Positions 1 through 7,033 of a stretch of DNA of 59,898 nucleotides are shown here, piece after piece. This stretch comes from Acidocella sp. (lineage in GTDB: Bacteria; Pseudomonadota; Alphaproteobacteria; Acetobacterales; Acetobacteraceae): the NCBI GenBank assembly GCA_031291755.1, contig JARLIK010000011.1, forward strand, positions 100,066 through 159,963, read 5' to 3'. The position numbers and the translations under genes were made by a program. The notes beneath the pieces are model-generated. The model had not been told where the DNA came from, searched no databases, and saw nothing but the letters and a program-made list of their open reading frames with translations. Numbering within the stretch: the first letter of the stretch is position 1; the number at the start of each line of letters is the position of its first letter.

Positions 1-691
1 CCCGTTAGACGGGCCGACGTTGTTGAGCGCTGTTGGAGGAAAATCCGGCGAGACCTATTCGCTGAATGTTCAGACATTATTGATGGTAACGGGCCTTGCC
101 TTCTTACCGGGTTTATTGCTTCTGATGACCGGTTTCACCCGCATCATCATTGTACTCTCGGTTCTTCGCCAGGCTTTAGGCTTGCAGACCACGCCGCCAA
201 ACATGGTTCTGGCGGCTCTGGCTTTGGCACTCACAGTGTTTGTCATGCGTGGTGTCATTCAACAAGAGCAGAATAATGCTGTGCAACCATACCTCTCGGG
301 TCAGATCAGCTTCAATTCAGCATTAGTGGCCGCCAAACCCCCGATTCAAAATTTCATGTTGGCACAAACACGGTCCGATCCGCTGCATCTCTTCGTTGAT
401 CTAAGTGGTGGCCATTATAAAACTCTGCAAGACATTCCATTCACGGTGCTGGTTCCAGCCTTTGCAACATCTGAATTGGAAACTGCTTTTCAGATCAGCT
501 TTCTTATTTATATTCCCTTTGTCTTGATCGACCTCGCTGTGGCTTCCGTGTTGATGTCACTAGGCATGATCATGGTATCACCAACCCTCATTTCCTTGCC
601 GCTCAAGTTACTTATGTTTGTCTCTATTCATGGCTGGGTTCTGGTGCTTGGCTCAATCGCAAACAGTTTTGCCACGGCACCGGGAAGTTAA
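1..691 (+). CDS. fliP: Flagellar biosynthetic protein FliP, 5'-truncated by window edge
   Basis: FliP is a core membrane component of the flagellar type III export gate, forming the FliP5-FliQ4-FliR1 channel in the inner membrane. The reading frame is open to the window edge. The first possible internal start (TTG at 20) gives 223 aa, about 20 aa shorter than typical FliP, which carries an N-terminal signal peptide, so the true start probably lies upstream of the window. Family hallmarks are visible: a hydrophobic segment leading into TRIIIVLSVLRQALG, then PPNMVLAALALALT, the FMLAQTR stretch, and the C-terminal ATSELETAFQISF and LMSLGMIMVSP blocks. It is followed by fliQ, fliR and flhB in the same direction with minimal spacing. 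The identification is secure; only the N-terminus is missing. Confidence 0.96.
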   Translation, partial: PLDGPTLLSAVGGKSGETYSLNVQTLLMVTGLAFLPGLLLLMTGFTRIIIVLSVLRQALGLQTTPPNMVLAALALALTVFVMRGVIQQEQNNAVQPYLSGQISFNSALVAAKPPIQNFMLAQTRSDPLHLFVDLSGGHYKTLQDIPFTVLVPAFATSELETAFQISFLIYIPFVLIDLAVASVLMSLGMIMVSPTLISLPLKLLMFVSIHGWVLVLGSIANSFATAPGS

Positions 692-695
692 ATCG

Positions 696-971
696 TTGCC
701 GCTTTTTTCGAAATTACTGCACGCTGCGTTGCAGGCTGAATTATCGGCCATCACCCCGATAATCCTGCTGTTGCTAGCTGTAGGGTTGACGACCGCCATT
801 ATTCAAGCTGCATTTCAAATTGAAGATACAGCCTTCAGCCTACTGCCGAAGATCATCGTCATGATCATCATCGGATTATTCGGCGGCTTCAATGCCCTGA
901 AAACCTTTCAGGACCTGGCGGTTTTATGGCTCACCCATTTACCAAATCTGGTGCATCAATCATGGTCTTGA
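696..971 (+). CDS. fliQ: Flagellar biosynthetic protein FliQ
   Basis: Small two-helix inner-membrane subunit of the flagellar export gate. From the TTG at 696, four bases after the fliP stop codon, the product is 91 aa, matching the usual ~89 aa of FliQ. A longer reading from an upstream ATG at 618 would run inside fliP and is unlikely; a GGGAAG stretch at 682-687 can act as ribosome binding site for 696. Two hydrophobic helices are visible (ITPIILLLLAVGLTTAIIQ and LPKIIVMIIIGLFGG) around a short polar turn, the standard FliQ layout. Its end overlaps the start of fliR by 10 bases, suggesting translational coupling. Confidence 0.93.
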   Translation: MPLFSKLLHAALQAELSAITPIILLLLAVGLTTAIIQAAFQIEDTAFSLLPKIIVMIIIGLFGGFNALKTFQDLAVLWLTHLPNLVHQSWS

Positions 972-1729
972 ATGAGGCTGATGTCCTAGGCTGGCTCGGC
1001 CGGTTTTTATGGCCTTTTCTCAGAATCACCGGGTTGTTTTTAACGGCGCCATTGTATAATTCAGCCTTCGTACCGCGCATGGTAAAAGTTGCCATCTCAA
1101 CAACCTACGCGATTTCACTAGCCATGTGGTTACCGTCTCTGCCGCCATTTCCGGGCGATCCCGCATCTGCTATTTTGCAAGGCTTGCTTCAAATCAGCCA
1201 AGGCGCTCTGCTGGGAATGCTGATGCAAATCGTTGTCTCAACGGTCGCCTCAGCCGGAGAACTTGTAGGTCTATCAATCGGCCTGGGCTTTGCCGAACTT
1301 CAATTCCGTGAAGCTACAACAGTCACGCCAGTTCTTTACGACATTATGTTTTGGGCAGGATTGATTGGCTATATGACGGCAGGCGGCCCGCTTTGGCTAT
1401 TCGCCGCTCTGGCACATTCGTTTCAAAATAGTGTGGCGGGTGTCACCTTCACCTCCTGGGCAGCCATTTCTGCTTTTGGCGGCACGTTAATCGCCTCTGC
1501 GGTCTGGCTGGCGTTGCCTGTATTGGCCGTCTCACTCTGCGTCAATATCATCGTTGGTCTGAGCACGGTTTTTGCGCCGCAGATGAATCTTTTGACCATC
1601 GGATTTCCATTGCTCATCCTCACGGGGTTATGGTTGTTCAGTTCCACAATAAGCTATCTGGATCGTGATATTAAATTATTGGTCCTGCAAGCTGCCAGCG
1701 TGGGGTCCAGGATGCTTAACCATGTCTGA
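962..1729 (+). CDS. fliR: Flagellar biosynthetic protein FliR
   Basis: Membrane subunit of the flagellar export gate, present in one copy with FliP and FliQ. The ATG at 962 (giving 255 aa) is preferred over an upstream ATG at 926 because it matches normal FliR length and overlaps the fliQ stop, typical of a coupled operon. The protein is almost entirely hydrophobic, with the family features FLRITGLFLTAPLY near the N-terminus, an acidic ELVGLSIGLGFAE segment in the middle and PQMNLLTIGFPL towards the C-terminus. It overlaps flhB by 8 bases. No anomaly is seen. Confidence 0.94.
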   Translation: MVLNEADVLGWLGRFLWPFLRITGLFLTAPLYNSAFVPRMVKVAISTTYAISLAMWLPSLPPFPGDPASAILQGLLQISQGALLGMLMQIVVSTVASAGELVGLSIGLGFAELQFREATTVTPVLYDIMFWAGLIGYMTAGGPLWLFAALAHSFQNSVAGVTFTSWAAISAFGGTLIASAVWLALPVLAVSLCVNIIVGLSTVFAPQMNLLTIGFPLLILTGLWLFSSTISYLDRDIKLLVLQAASVGSRMLNHV

Positions 1730-2846
1730 AGGCAGTGGCGATAAGCAGCACGCACCAACCGAGCGCCGACTCCGCCAAGCCGCCGAGCAGGGCAACATCC
1801 GCCGCTCTGCCGATCTACCCAAAGCGGCCGCCATTATGCTGGCTTTGGGCCTCGTCATCAACAGTGCCGGCGGCCTGGGCAATGCTATTTCCGGTCTGCT
1901 GGCCTCCTGGCTTTCTGAAGCAGGCTCACAATCTCCGGCCGTTGCGATGGGTTGGACTAATGATCTGATTGCTCACGTCGCACCCATCTTGGCATTCATT
2001 GTCGCGCTTTCTGCTGCCAGTACTTTGATGTCAGGCGGTTGGATTTTAAGTCTGAAGCCGCTCATGCCGGATTTAACAAAGTTTCTACCTTCACATGGAC
2101 TCGGGCAGATCATTTCAGCCAATGGCATGACCGAAACAGCTAAGTCCATTTTGAAATTCGCCGTCATCGGCGGCCTCGGCGCTGTTATGATTTTCTCTCA
2201 CGCTCATGATTTTATTGCGCTTGCCGTCGCACCCGCACTGGATGCAAGGCTGATCCTATCGCTCTGTCTTAGCGTACTGATGGTCGTTTGCATGGGCGTT
2301 ATCGCGTTGGCCGCAGGCGATGTCGGGTTGCAGTATTTTCTGCACCGGCAAAAACTTCGTATGTCAGACACAGAAATGCGCGACGAGATGAAAGAGGCTG
2401 TCGGTAATCCGCACGTACGGCAACGTCAACGCGCCATGGCACGGCGCATGGCGCGTACCAGGCAAATGAAACGCATACCCGAGGCTTCGGTGATCGTGAT
2501 AAATCCCACCCATTTCGCTGTGGCGATCCGCTATCGGCGCGGGGTCGATGTGGCCCCTATCATGCTCGCCAAAGGTGTTGGCCTATTGGCCGAGGAAATT
2601 ATCAGCCGGGGCCGGGGCTTTGGTATTCCCATCGTGGAAGCTCCGCCGTTGGCACGCGCCATGTATCGCCATGGCGAACCCGGAGATCATGTGCCGGTAG
2701 CACTCTACCGGGCCTGTGCTGAAGTCTTGGCCTATGTCTGGCGCATGCAGTTATGGCGATCAGCCGGCGGGGCTAAACCAAAGCCACCCTTGTTGCACCG
2801 CATGCCGATAGCGCCGGAGTTTCTCGTTCCCGAATCTTCAACGTAG
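1722..2846 (+). CDS. flhB: Flagellar export switch protein FlhB
   Basis: FlhB regulates substrate specificity of the flagellar type III export apparatus. It has four membrane helices in the first ~205 residues and a cytoplasmic domain that cleaves itself at the NPTH motif. The ATG at 1722, overlapping the fliR end, gives 374 aa; an earlier in-frame ATG at 1665 would add a tail inside fliR. The N-terminus carries the family signature (KQHAPTERRLRQA), and the autocleavage motif NPTH is intact at about residues 261-264, followed by AIRYRRGVDVAPIMLAKG. The short Pro-rich C-terminal tail is normal. It is the last recognised flagellar gene in this run. Confidence 0.96.
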   Translation: MSEGSGDKQHAPTERRLRQAAEQGNIRRSADLPKAAAIMLALGLVINSAGGLGNAISGLLASWLSEAGSQSPAVAMGWTNDLIAHVAPILAFIVALSAASTLMSGGWILSLKPLMPDLTKFLPSHGLGQIISANGMTETAKSILKFAVIGGLGAVMIFSHAHDFIALAVAPALDARLILSLCLSVLMVVCMGVIALAAGDVGLQYFLHRQKLRMSDTEMRDEMKEAVGNPHVRQRQRAMARRMARTRQMKRIPEASVIVINPTHFAVAIRYRRGVDVAPIMLAKGVGLLAEEIISRGRGFGIPIVEAPPLARAMYRHGEPGDHVPVALYRACAEVLAYVWRMQLWRSAGGAKPKPPLLHRMPIAPEFLVPESST

Positions 2847-2870
2847 GCATTAGTAAATTTTTAATGCTTT
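2847..2870 (+). terminator. Weak hairpin after flhB
   Basis: A 6-bp inverted repeat (GCATTA at 2847-2852, TAATGC at 2862-2867) starts directly after the flhB stop codon and is followed by three Ts. The stem is short and AT-rich, so it may only be a weak terminator of the flagellar operon or chance. Confidence 0.3.
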
Positions 2871-2909
2871 CGTATGCTCATTCGATTTATAATCCTGGGG
2901 GCATTGGTG

Positions 2910-3341
2910 ATGAATTTACCGTTTGGTAAAATTATAAGTTCGAACCATTCTAAACCTGATGAGGCATTCCCACGTAGGCCGCAGAACATTGAAGACAGTG
3001 TTCCAAACCTGTTACCCGTCGGTCATTTTGGTGACCATGGCGATTTCACGGACCATCTTGTGCAAGCTGATACTACGGTTTTTCAATCAGATTTATACAG
3101 GCTTAAAAAAATCCATGAAGCAGATACGATATTTTCGGCATTTGATCTTCAAATGGATTTCTGCGTGCCAGTTACACCACTTGGCACGGCCATAAAGGAA
3201 CCAGAAGTTTCATTCCTTCTAGCTAACGGTCTCGCCGGCTGGCCCGCTATTTTACCAGAGGGCGAAAGTGATATTTTATTGTCCTATGAAGGTGGTTCAC
3301 CAAGTGCCGCCCTTTTTGCATTTCCTGGCCGGGGCCAATAG
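2910..3341 (+). CDS. Unknown 143-aa protein downstream of flhB
   Basis: I do not recognise this protein. The ATG at 2910 is favoured because a GGGGG run lies about 8 bases upstream; an upstream in-frame ATG at 2874 would add 12 hydrophobic residues. The product is acidic and soluble-looking, without a clear signal peptide from the favoured start. It has a His/Asp-rich stretch near the middle (VGHFGDHGDFTDH), a hydrophobic C-terminal third and ends in a Gly-rich tail. It sits about 60 bases behind flhB on the same strand, so it could be co-transcribed with flagellar genes, although a weak hairpin lies between them. Codon use is more AT-rich than in the housekeeping genes further on. It may be lineage-specific; a non-coding interpretation is not excluded. 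Confidence 0.5.
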   Translation: MNLPFGKIISSNHSKPDEAFPRRPQNIEDSVPNLLPVGHFGDHGDFTDHLVQADTTVFQSDLYRLKKIHEADTIFSAFDLQMDFCVPVTPLGTAIKEPEVSFLLANGLAGWPAILPEGESDILLSYEGGSPSAALFAFPGRGQ

Positions 3342-3592
3342 TCAGCAGGGAAAAGAGGGCGCGGCGGCAAGATTAGGTTGAAATATGTTAACAGGTCCGG
3401 CAAGCCTTTGCGCACATACGTCACCATCATGTCTTCGCGCCATATTGTTCGGCTGACATCAATCCAAATTGGCGGAGCCAATTCAGTCAATCTCTTGCAT
3501 GAAATTGCATCTCGCCAAACCAATCAAATAAATTCCGGCAGACCGGCGGCAACATCAGTTCAATCCATCATCACAGGCGCCGTGGCGATGTC
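3342..3592. other. Intergenic stretch without a convincing gene
   Basis: This 250-bp stretch lies between two convergent genes. Overlapping reading frames of about 79 codons exist on both strands (3378-3617 plus, 3284-3523 minus), but neither has a good ribosome binding site or a recognisable protein, and both run into neighbouring genes. It may be a decayed gene or spacer. Confidence 0.4.
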
Positions 3593-5182
3593 TCAACCTT
3601 GGTGGCCGCAGGATTGAATATTGTCATCGCCGGTGAAAAAGCTGATGGGCTTGGTGTTGACCAAGCGGAATATCTCGCTGGCCCCCTCCAATTTCCAAGG
3701 TTGATAATCTGCGTCTAGAGCCCGATCCATTAACTGATAGACCGCATAGTTCCGGTTTGACGTTGCTGATGCAGGATACAATGCCCGAATGACAAACTCC
3801 GGATGCATCGCAAGAATCCTGTAAATCTCATCATACTCGTTAACTTCTGCTACCTCCGGTAAAAAACAGGTTGTCAGGTCTGAGGGTAAAACATATCTGG
3901 TCGGCGGATCCTGGTGGATCAGGCTATAAATCACCGGCTGATCGTCGAATACATAAACTTGCTGTCCCGGTTGCAGCGCGGCTTCGAGGTCCTGTGCCAC
4001 CCGATCTGGCGTGTCAGGCGTAATGCTGAAGTGTCCGTTTTGAAATTTAAAAACTGGCCTTGCGGCATCGGCTAATGCATGCCAGCCCGCGATTACCGGG
4101 ATCGACATGAAAATGACCAAGGCGCGCCGCATGGTTAATCCGGATGACGCCATAGTCAGCGTGGCAATCAGGCAGAGTGCCGGCAGTATTTGCAGAAAAT
4201 AATGATCATAGAAGGATTTGGCAGCAGCTACCCCTAAGGCGCCGCAAAACAACCAAGCATATGCAAATATAATAGCCCGCCGGTCCGGGAGCACCGCTTG
4301 AGGCCGCATCGCCCATAGCCCTGCCAAAAGTAAGATAGCCGCATAAAACGGTGCCCAGTTTTTTAATTGATAGCCGGCGAAATACCCAATTGCGGGGACA
4401 GGTACCGCCGCACCAACACGGGTCATGTTCGATGCCACGCTATCTTGCCACCAAAGCGATAAAAGCCCAGCCTCTCCATAAACTGATACTGTTATGAGAA
4501 GTGGGATAACGCCCCCGGCGCCGCAGGCTAGAAGCCGCCAAACATAGCCGGTTCGGCTACTTGGCGGGTTGAAACTCAGCAAGGCAAGTGCCAACGCCGG
4601 GGCTTCTAATATCGCCACATATTTGGTCATCACAGCCAGCCCGAACACTACCCCGCATAAGGCACTTCGCCGGAGTGATCCGCTCCCAGCAGGCATTGGC
4701 GCGATCGCCAGCAACATCGCCAATGCCGTAAAACAGGTCATGAAAATTTCGGTATTTGCCGAAAGCCCATCGTTACTCAGCGAACCGATACCGTATGACA
4801 CGCCAGCAAAAATCGCCAATCTTAACGGCTGCGGCGCTGTTCTGGTGGTCAGCAGCAGATAGGTGATCTTGTATATGATGAAGGCGTTGGCAGTGATAAA
4901 TATGTCGCTAGCCAATCTGATCGCGGCCACATTGCGTCCAAATATGTCAATGAAGATCAGGAAAATAACATAGATCCCGATCGGCTTATTATCCCAAATG
5001 GTGGAATAGGGCAGATGTCCTGCCCGCCACTGCTCGGCCATCAGCAGATACAGGCTTTCGTCCCAATCCAGCACGGAGCGGAATAAAGTTGGCGCCCGGA
5101 CCAGCGTTATGACCACCAAAAAGCACCCCGCCATGGCGCATTGCCGGCGCCAGGTGAGGGAGGAAGAGAGGGCAAGAGCCAT
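3593..5182 (-). CDS. Membrane glycosyltransferase of the ArnT/PMT (GT39/GT83-like) superfamily
   Basis: A 529-aa polytopic membrane protein resembling dolichyl-phosphate-mannose and ArnT-type glycosyltransferases (GT-C fold), which use polyprenyl-phosphate sugars on the periplasmic side. After the first helix it has the acidic loop characteristic of the superfamily (LDWDESLYLLMAEQW, about residues 38-52), followed by a YSTIWDNKPIG segment typical of this group. About ten further hydrophobic helices precede a soluble C-terminal domain of ~130 residues. The donor and acceptor cannot be told from sequence; lipid A, LPS, exopolysaccharide or protein are all possible. It lies 80 bases behind the methyltransferase gene on the same strand, but a strong hairpin separates them, so it is probably transcribed partly independently. 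Confidence 0.75.
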   Translation of the reverse strand: MALALSSSLTWRRQCAMAGCFLVVITLVRAPTLFRSVLDWDESLYLLMAEQWRAGHLPYSTIWDNKPIGIYVIFLIFIDIFGRNVAAIRLASDIFITANAFIIYKITYLLLTTRTAPQPLRLAIFAGVSYGIGSLSNDGLSANTEIFMTCFTALAMLLAIAPMPAGSGSLRRSALCGVVFGLAVMTKYVAILEAPALALALLSFNPPSSRTGYVWRLLACGAGGVIPLLITVSVYGEAGLLSLWWQDSVASNMTRVGAAVPVPAIGYFAGYQLKNWAPFYAAILLLAGLWAMRPQAVLPDRRAIIFAYAWLFCGALGVAAAKSFYDHYFLQILPALCLIATLTMASSGLTMRRALVIFMSIPVIAGWHALADAARPVFKFQNGHFSITPDTPDRVAQDLEAALQPGQQVYVFDDQPVIYSLIHQDPPTRYVLPSDLTTCFLPEVAEVNEYDEIYRILAMHPEFVIRALYPASATSNRNYAVYQLMDRALDADYQPWKLEGASEIFRLVNTKPISFFTGDDNIQSCGHQG

Positions 5183-5226
5183 GCCCCGCTTTATCAGTGA
5201 TGAACGGAGAAATTAAGTCCTATTGC

Positions 5227-5262
5227 AAATTGGGGGGGAGGCCAGGCCTCCCCACGCAATTT
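5227..5262 (-). terminator. Strong hairpin after the ICMT-like gene
   Basis: An inverted repeat begins one base past the stop codon of the 5263-5829 gene. Its core is GGGGAGGC/GCCTCCCC (5235-5242 and 5246-5253) with a 3-base loop, extended by AAATTG (5227-5232) pairing with CAATTT (5257-5262). It lacks a long U-tract but should stop or stall transcripts of the two-gene unit before the glycosyltransferase. Confidence 0.6.
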
Positions 5263-5829
5263 TCAGCCGTGCAGAATAGCATTTGCCCGAGGCACAAACA
5301 TACCCGCCCGGCGCTGATAATCCGCGTAAGCGATCGAAAAGTCCGAGTTGGCGAACTTGCGTTCCTCGCGGCTAGCGGCCTGCTGATACACCAGCAGCAT
5401 CACCAGCGGGGTCAGCCATGGCAGCGCACCCGCGAATGCGACCGCCGTGCCAATCCAGAAAAGCATGTATGACAGATAAAACGGATGCCGCACATATTGG
5501 TAAGGCCCGTGCAGAAGCAGGAAGGCCGGCTTGTCGGTATCGAACGCGAGGGTCGGGGGTGTTTGCCTTGTCGCCCGGATTGTCCAGGCAAACAGTGCCA
5601 ATGATGCCACGAAGAACGACAGCGCCAAGAGAGTACTTCCCGAAGCACCGTTGGTGATGAGCCGGCCGGTAAAGCTTAAAAACCCGAGCAGGCTGAGCAG
5701 GCTTACCAGTTTCATCCCAGTTGGCATTTTACCAGTAGAACGGAAATGCCCCTTCACTCCCCAGGAAAAGCTGGCAAAACAGGTTAAGCCTAATCCAAAC
5801 AAAATGGCCGCAATATAGAAATGTTCCAT
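5263..5829 (-). CDS. Isoprenylcysteine carboxyl methyltransferase (ICMT/PEMT)-like membrane methyltransferase
   Basis: A 188-aa membrane protein with about five hydrophobic helices and the C-terminal signature of the ICMT/phospholipid methyltransferase superfamily: HGPYQYVRHPFYLSYML (about residues 107-123), where the RHP region binds S-adenosylmethionine, and a late EERKF segment with a conserved glutamate pair. Characterised members methylate carboxyl groups of prenylated or lipidated substrates, or phosphatidylethanolamine. Bacterial members are mostly uncharacterised. Its start codon lies 2 bases after the stop of the FeeM-like acyltransferase gene, so the two are almost surely co-translated. 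A carboxyl-methylating role on the neighbour's N-acyl amino acid product is an attractive inference but untested. Confidence 0.78.
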   Translation of the reverse strand: MEHFYIAAILFGLGLTCFASFSWGVKGHFRSTGKMPTGMKLVSLLSLLGFLSFTGRLITNGASGSTLLALSFFVASLALFAWTIRATRQTPPTLAFDTDKPAFLLLHGPYQYVRHPFYLSYMLFWIGTAVAFAGALPWLTPLVMLLVYQQAASREERKFANSDFSIAYADYQRRAGMFVPRANAILHG

Positions 5830-5831
5830 GA

Positions 5832-6575
5832 TTAATTGCTCCCAAAAACATTTACGGTTTCGCCGCGAAACAGGCCGTCATAGGCGCCGGTTTCCAGGGC
5901 ACGAGAATCCACGATTGGAAAATTCTGCAGGTTCGCACTGTAATCCTGCTGTGGGCAGGCCATCAGGTTGGTCTCGAACTTCACCCCCGCATATTTGCGC
6001 GGTCCTGCCACGTTCTGAAAATTCAGCCGTTTGTAGAATGGCGTATGGTTACGCCGCACGCAGGACAGCATCATATCCGAGCCTTCCTTCAAAACCATGA
6101 AGGAGACGAAACGGAACAGCACAAACACTAACTCAACGTCCGTAGCGAAATCAGGGTGCCGCACCAACCGGTTGATCTCGGTGGCTTTCGAGGGCCGCCC
6201 CGGGCTCGCCACTTTGTCCAGCAGTGTTTTCACATCCTCCGGAAAAATCCGGTTTGCCGGAATTTCGGTGTAGCCGCGCTGGTCAGTTGAATCGAGGATG
6301 CAAAGCCGCACCGAAGCTACCGGCCGCGTGTGCTTGTATATCACAATTGACTGACAATTCGGCTTTTCATCGTCCGCATCCGAGAACAAACCGCTGGGCG
6401 TAGGGTCGATATATCCGCCTGATAAGTAACTCAGATATCGTAGTCCATAGGCGTCCGACCTTGTTTGCGAATCGATCGCAAGCCGGGCGGTGAGGCCAGA
6501 CCCTTCAAGGGCTTGCAGACGATCACGCCTCTGAGGCTTGGCAAATGACACTGCGGCTGTTTGTAAATTACTCAT
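5832..6575 (-). CDS. FeeM-like N-acyl amino acid synthase / autoinducer-synthase-fold acyltransferase
   Basis: A 247-aa protein resembling FeeM-type N-acyl amino acid synthases and the related GNAT/LuxI-fold acyltransferases, which transfer an acyl chain from acyl-ACP to an amino acid. The start is set by an AAGGAG ribosome binding site (6582-6587) six bases before the ATG at 6575; an upstream TTG is excluded by this. Family-like features are an N-terminal RSDAYGLRYLSYLSGGYID segment, the strand pair ending ASVRLCILD, KATEINRLVRHPDF with a glutamate and arginine in the position used by this fold, and FYKRLNFQNV near the acceptor site. No LuxR-type gene is adjacent. It begins the two-gene unit with the ICMT-like methyltransferase. 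Alternative: a generic GNAT acyltransferase of unknown substrate. Confidence 0.7.
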   Translation of the reverse strand: MSNLQTAAVSFAKPQRRDRLQALEGSGLTARLAIDSQTRSDAYGLRYLSYLSGGYIDPTPSGLFSDADDEKPNCQSIVIYKHTRPVASVRLCILDSTDQRGYTEIPANRIFPEDVKTLLDKVASPGRPSKATEINRLVRHPDFATDVELVFVLFRFVSFMVLKEGSDMMLSCVRRNHTPFYKRLNFQNVAGPRKYAGVKFETNLMACPQQDYSANLQNFPIVDSRALETGAYDGLFRGETVNVFGSN

Positions 6576-7033
6576 GAATAACTCCTTAAATTGCAACCAT
6601 AACGCGAGGTATTATTAACTATTTCCCGCCCCTGATGCAGCATTTTTGTTTATTAATTTTCGGATGGCATCGGCATTTTCAGCCTTGAAGTTGACACTTA
6701 GCTTTACTCGGGAAGCCATTAATTTTGCTTACAGAAAATTTAACCATTCGGCGCCCTGGGCTATGCTGCGCCGCAAGATATCTCTGGTTTTGGTCAAAAT
6801 CTCCCCTGATTCATGAGAATTCGTTCATGTTTAACTCTGGGTGGTATTTTTCTTATAATTGCTATTTCAAATGGTATTTGTTTGATTTTATGGTAAAGTC
6901 GGCGTGAGGCCCGAATTTGGCCGACATTCTGAAGTAAGGCTATTATACATTGTTGACGTATCAATTTTGGTGGAGTTGTGGTTAAAAATATGAATTTTGA
7001 GCTAACATCACACGCTGGGGTGTTGTCCTCTTG
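6576..7033. promoter_or_regulatory. AT-rich divergent regulatory region between the FeeM-like and GGDEF-EAL genes
   Basis: This 458-bp AT-rich region separates two divergent genes. The only annotated site is the AAGGAG ribosome binding site of the FeeM-like gene. A possible plus-strand promoter for the GGDEF-EAL gene is TTGGCC (6917-6922), 18 bases, TATTAT (6941-6946). Another consensus TTGACA lies at 6691-6696 on the plus strand, but without a good -10. I saw no clear lux-box palindrome. A 60-codon frame at 6725-6907 has no recognisable ribosome binding site and is probably not a gene. Confidence 0.45.

Noticed and set aside
3284..3617. Overlapping ~79-codon frames on both strands between two convergent genes
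   Set aside because: Neither has a ribosome binding site or recognisable product, and both overlap neighbouring genes.
6725..6907. 60-codon frame in the intergenic region before the GGDEF-EAL gene
   Set aside because: It starts with TTG, has no ribosome binding site and codes for a composition typical of AT-rich spacer.
6576..7033. A lux-box for a LuxR regulator near the autoinducer-like synthase
   Set aside because: No 18-20 bp palindrome of that type was seen, and no LuxR-family gene is adjacent.
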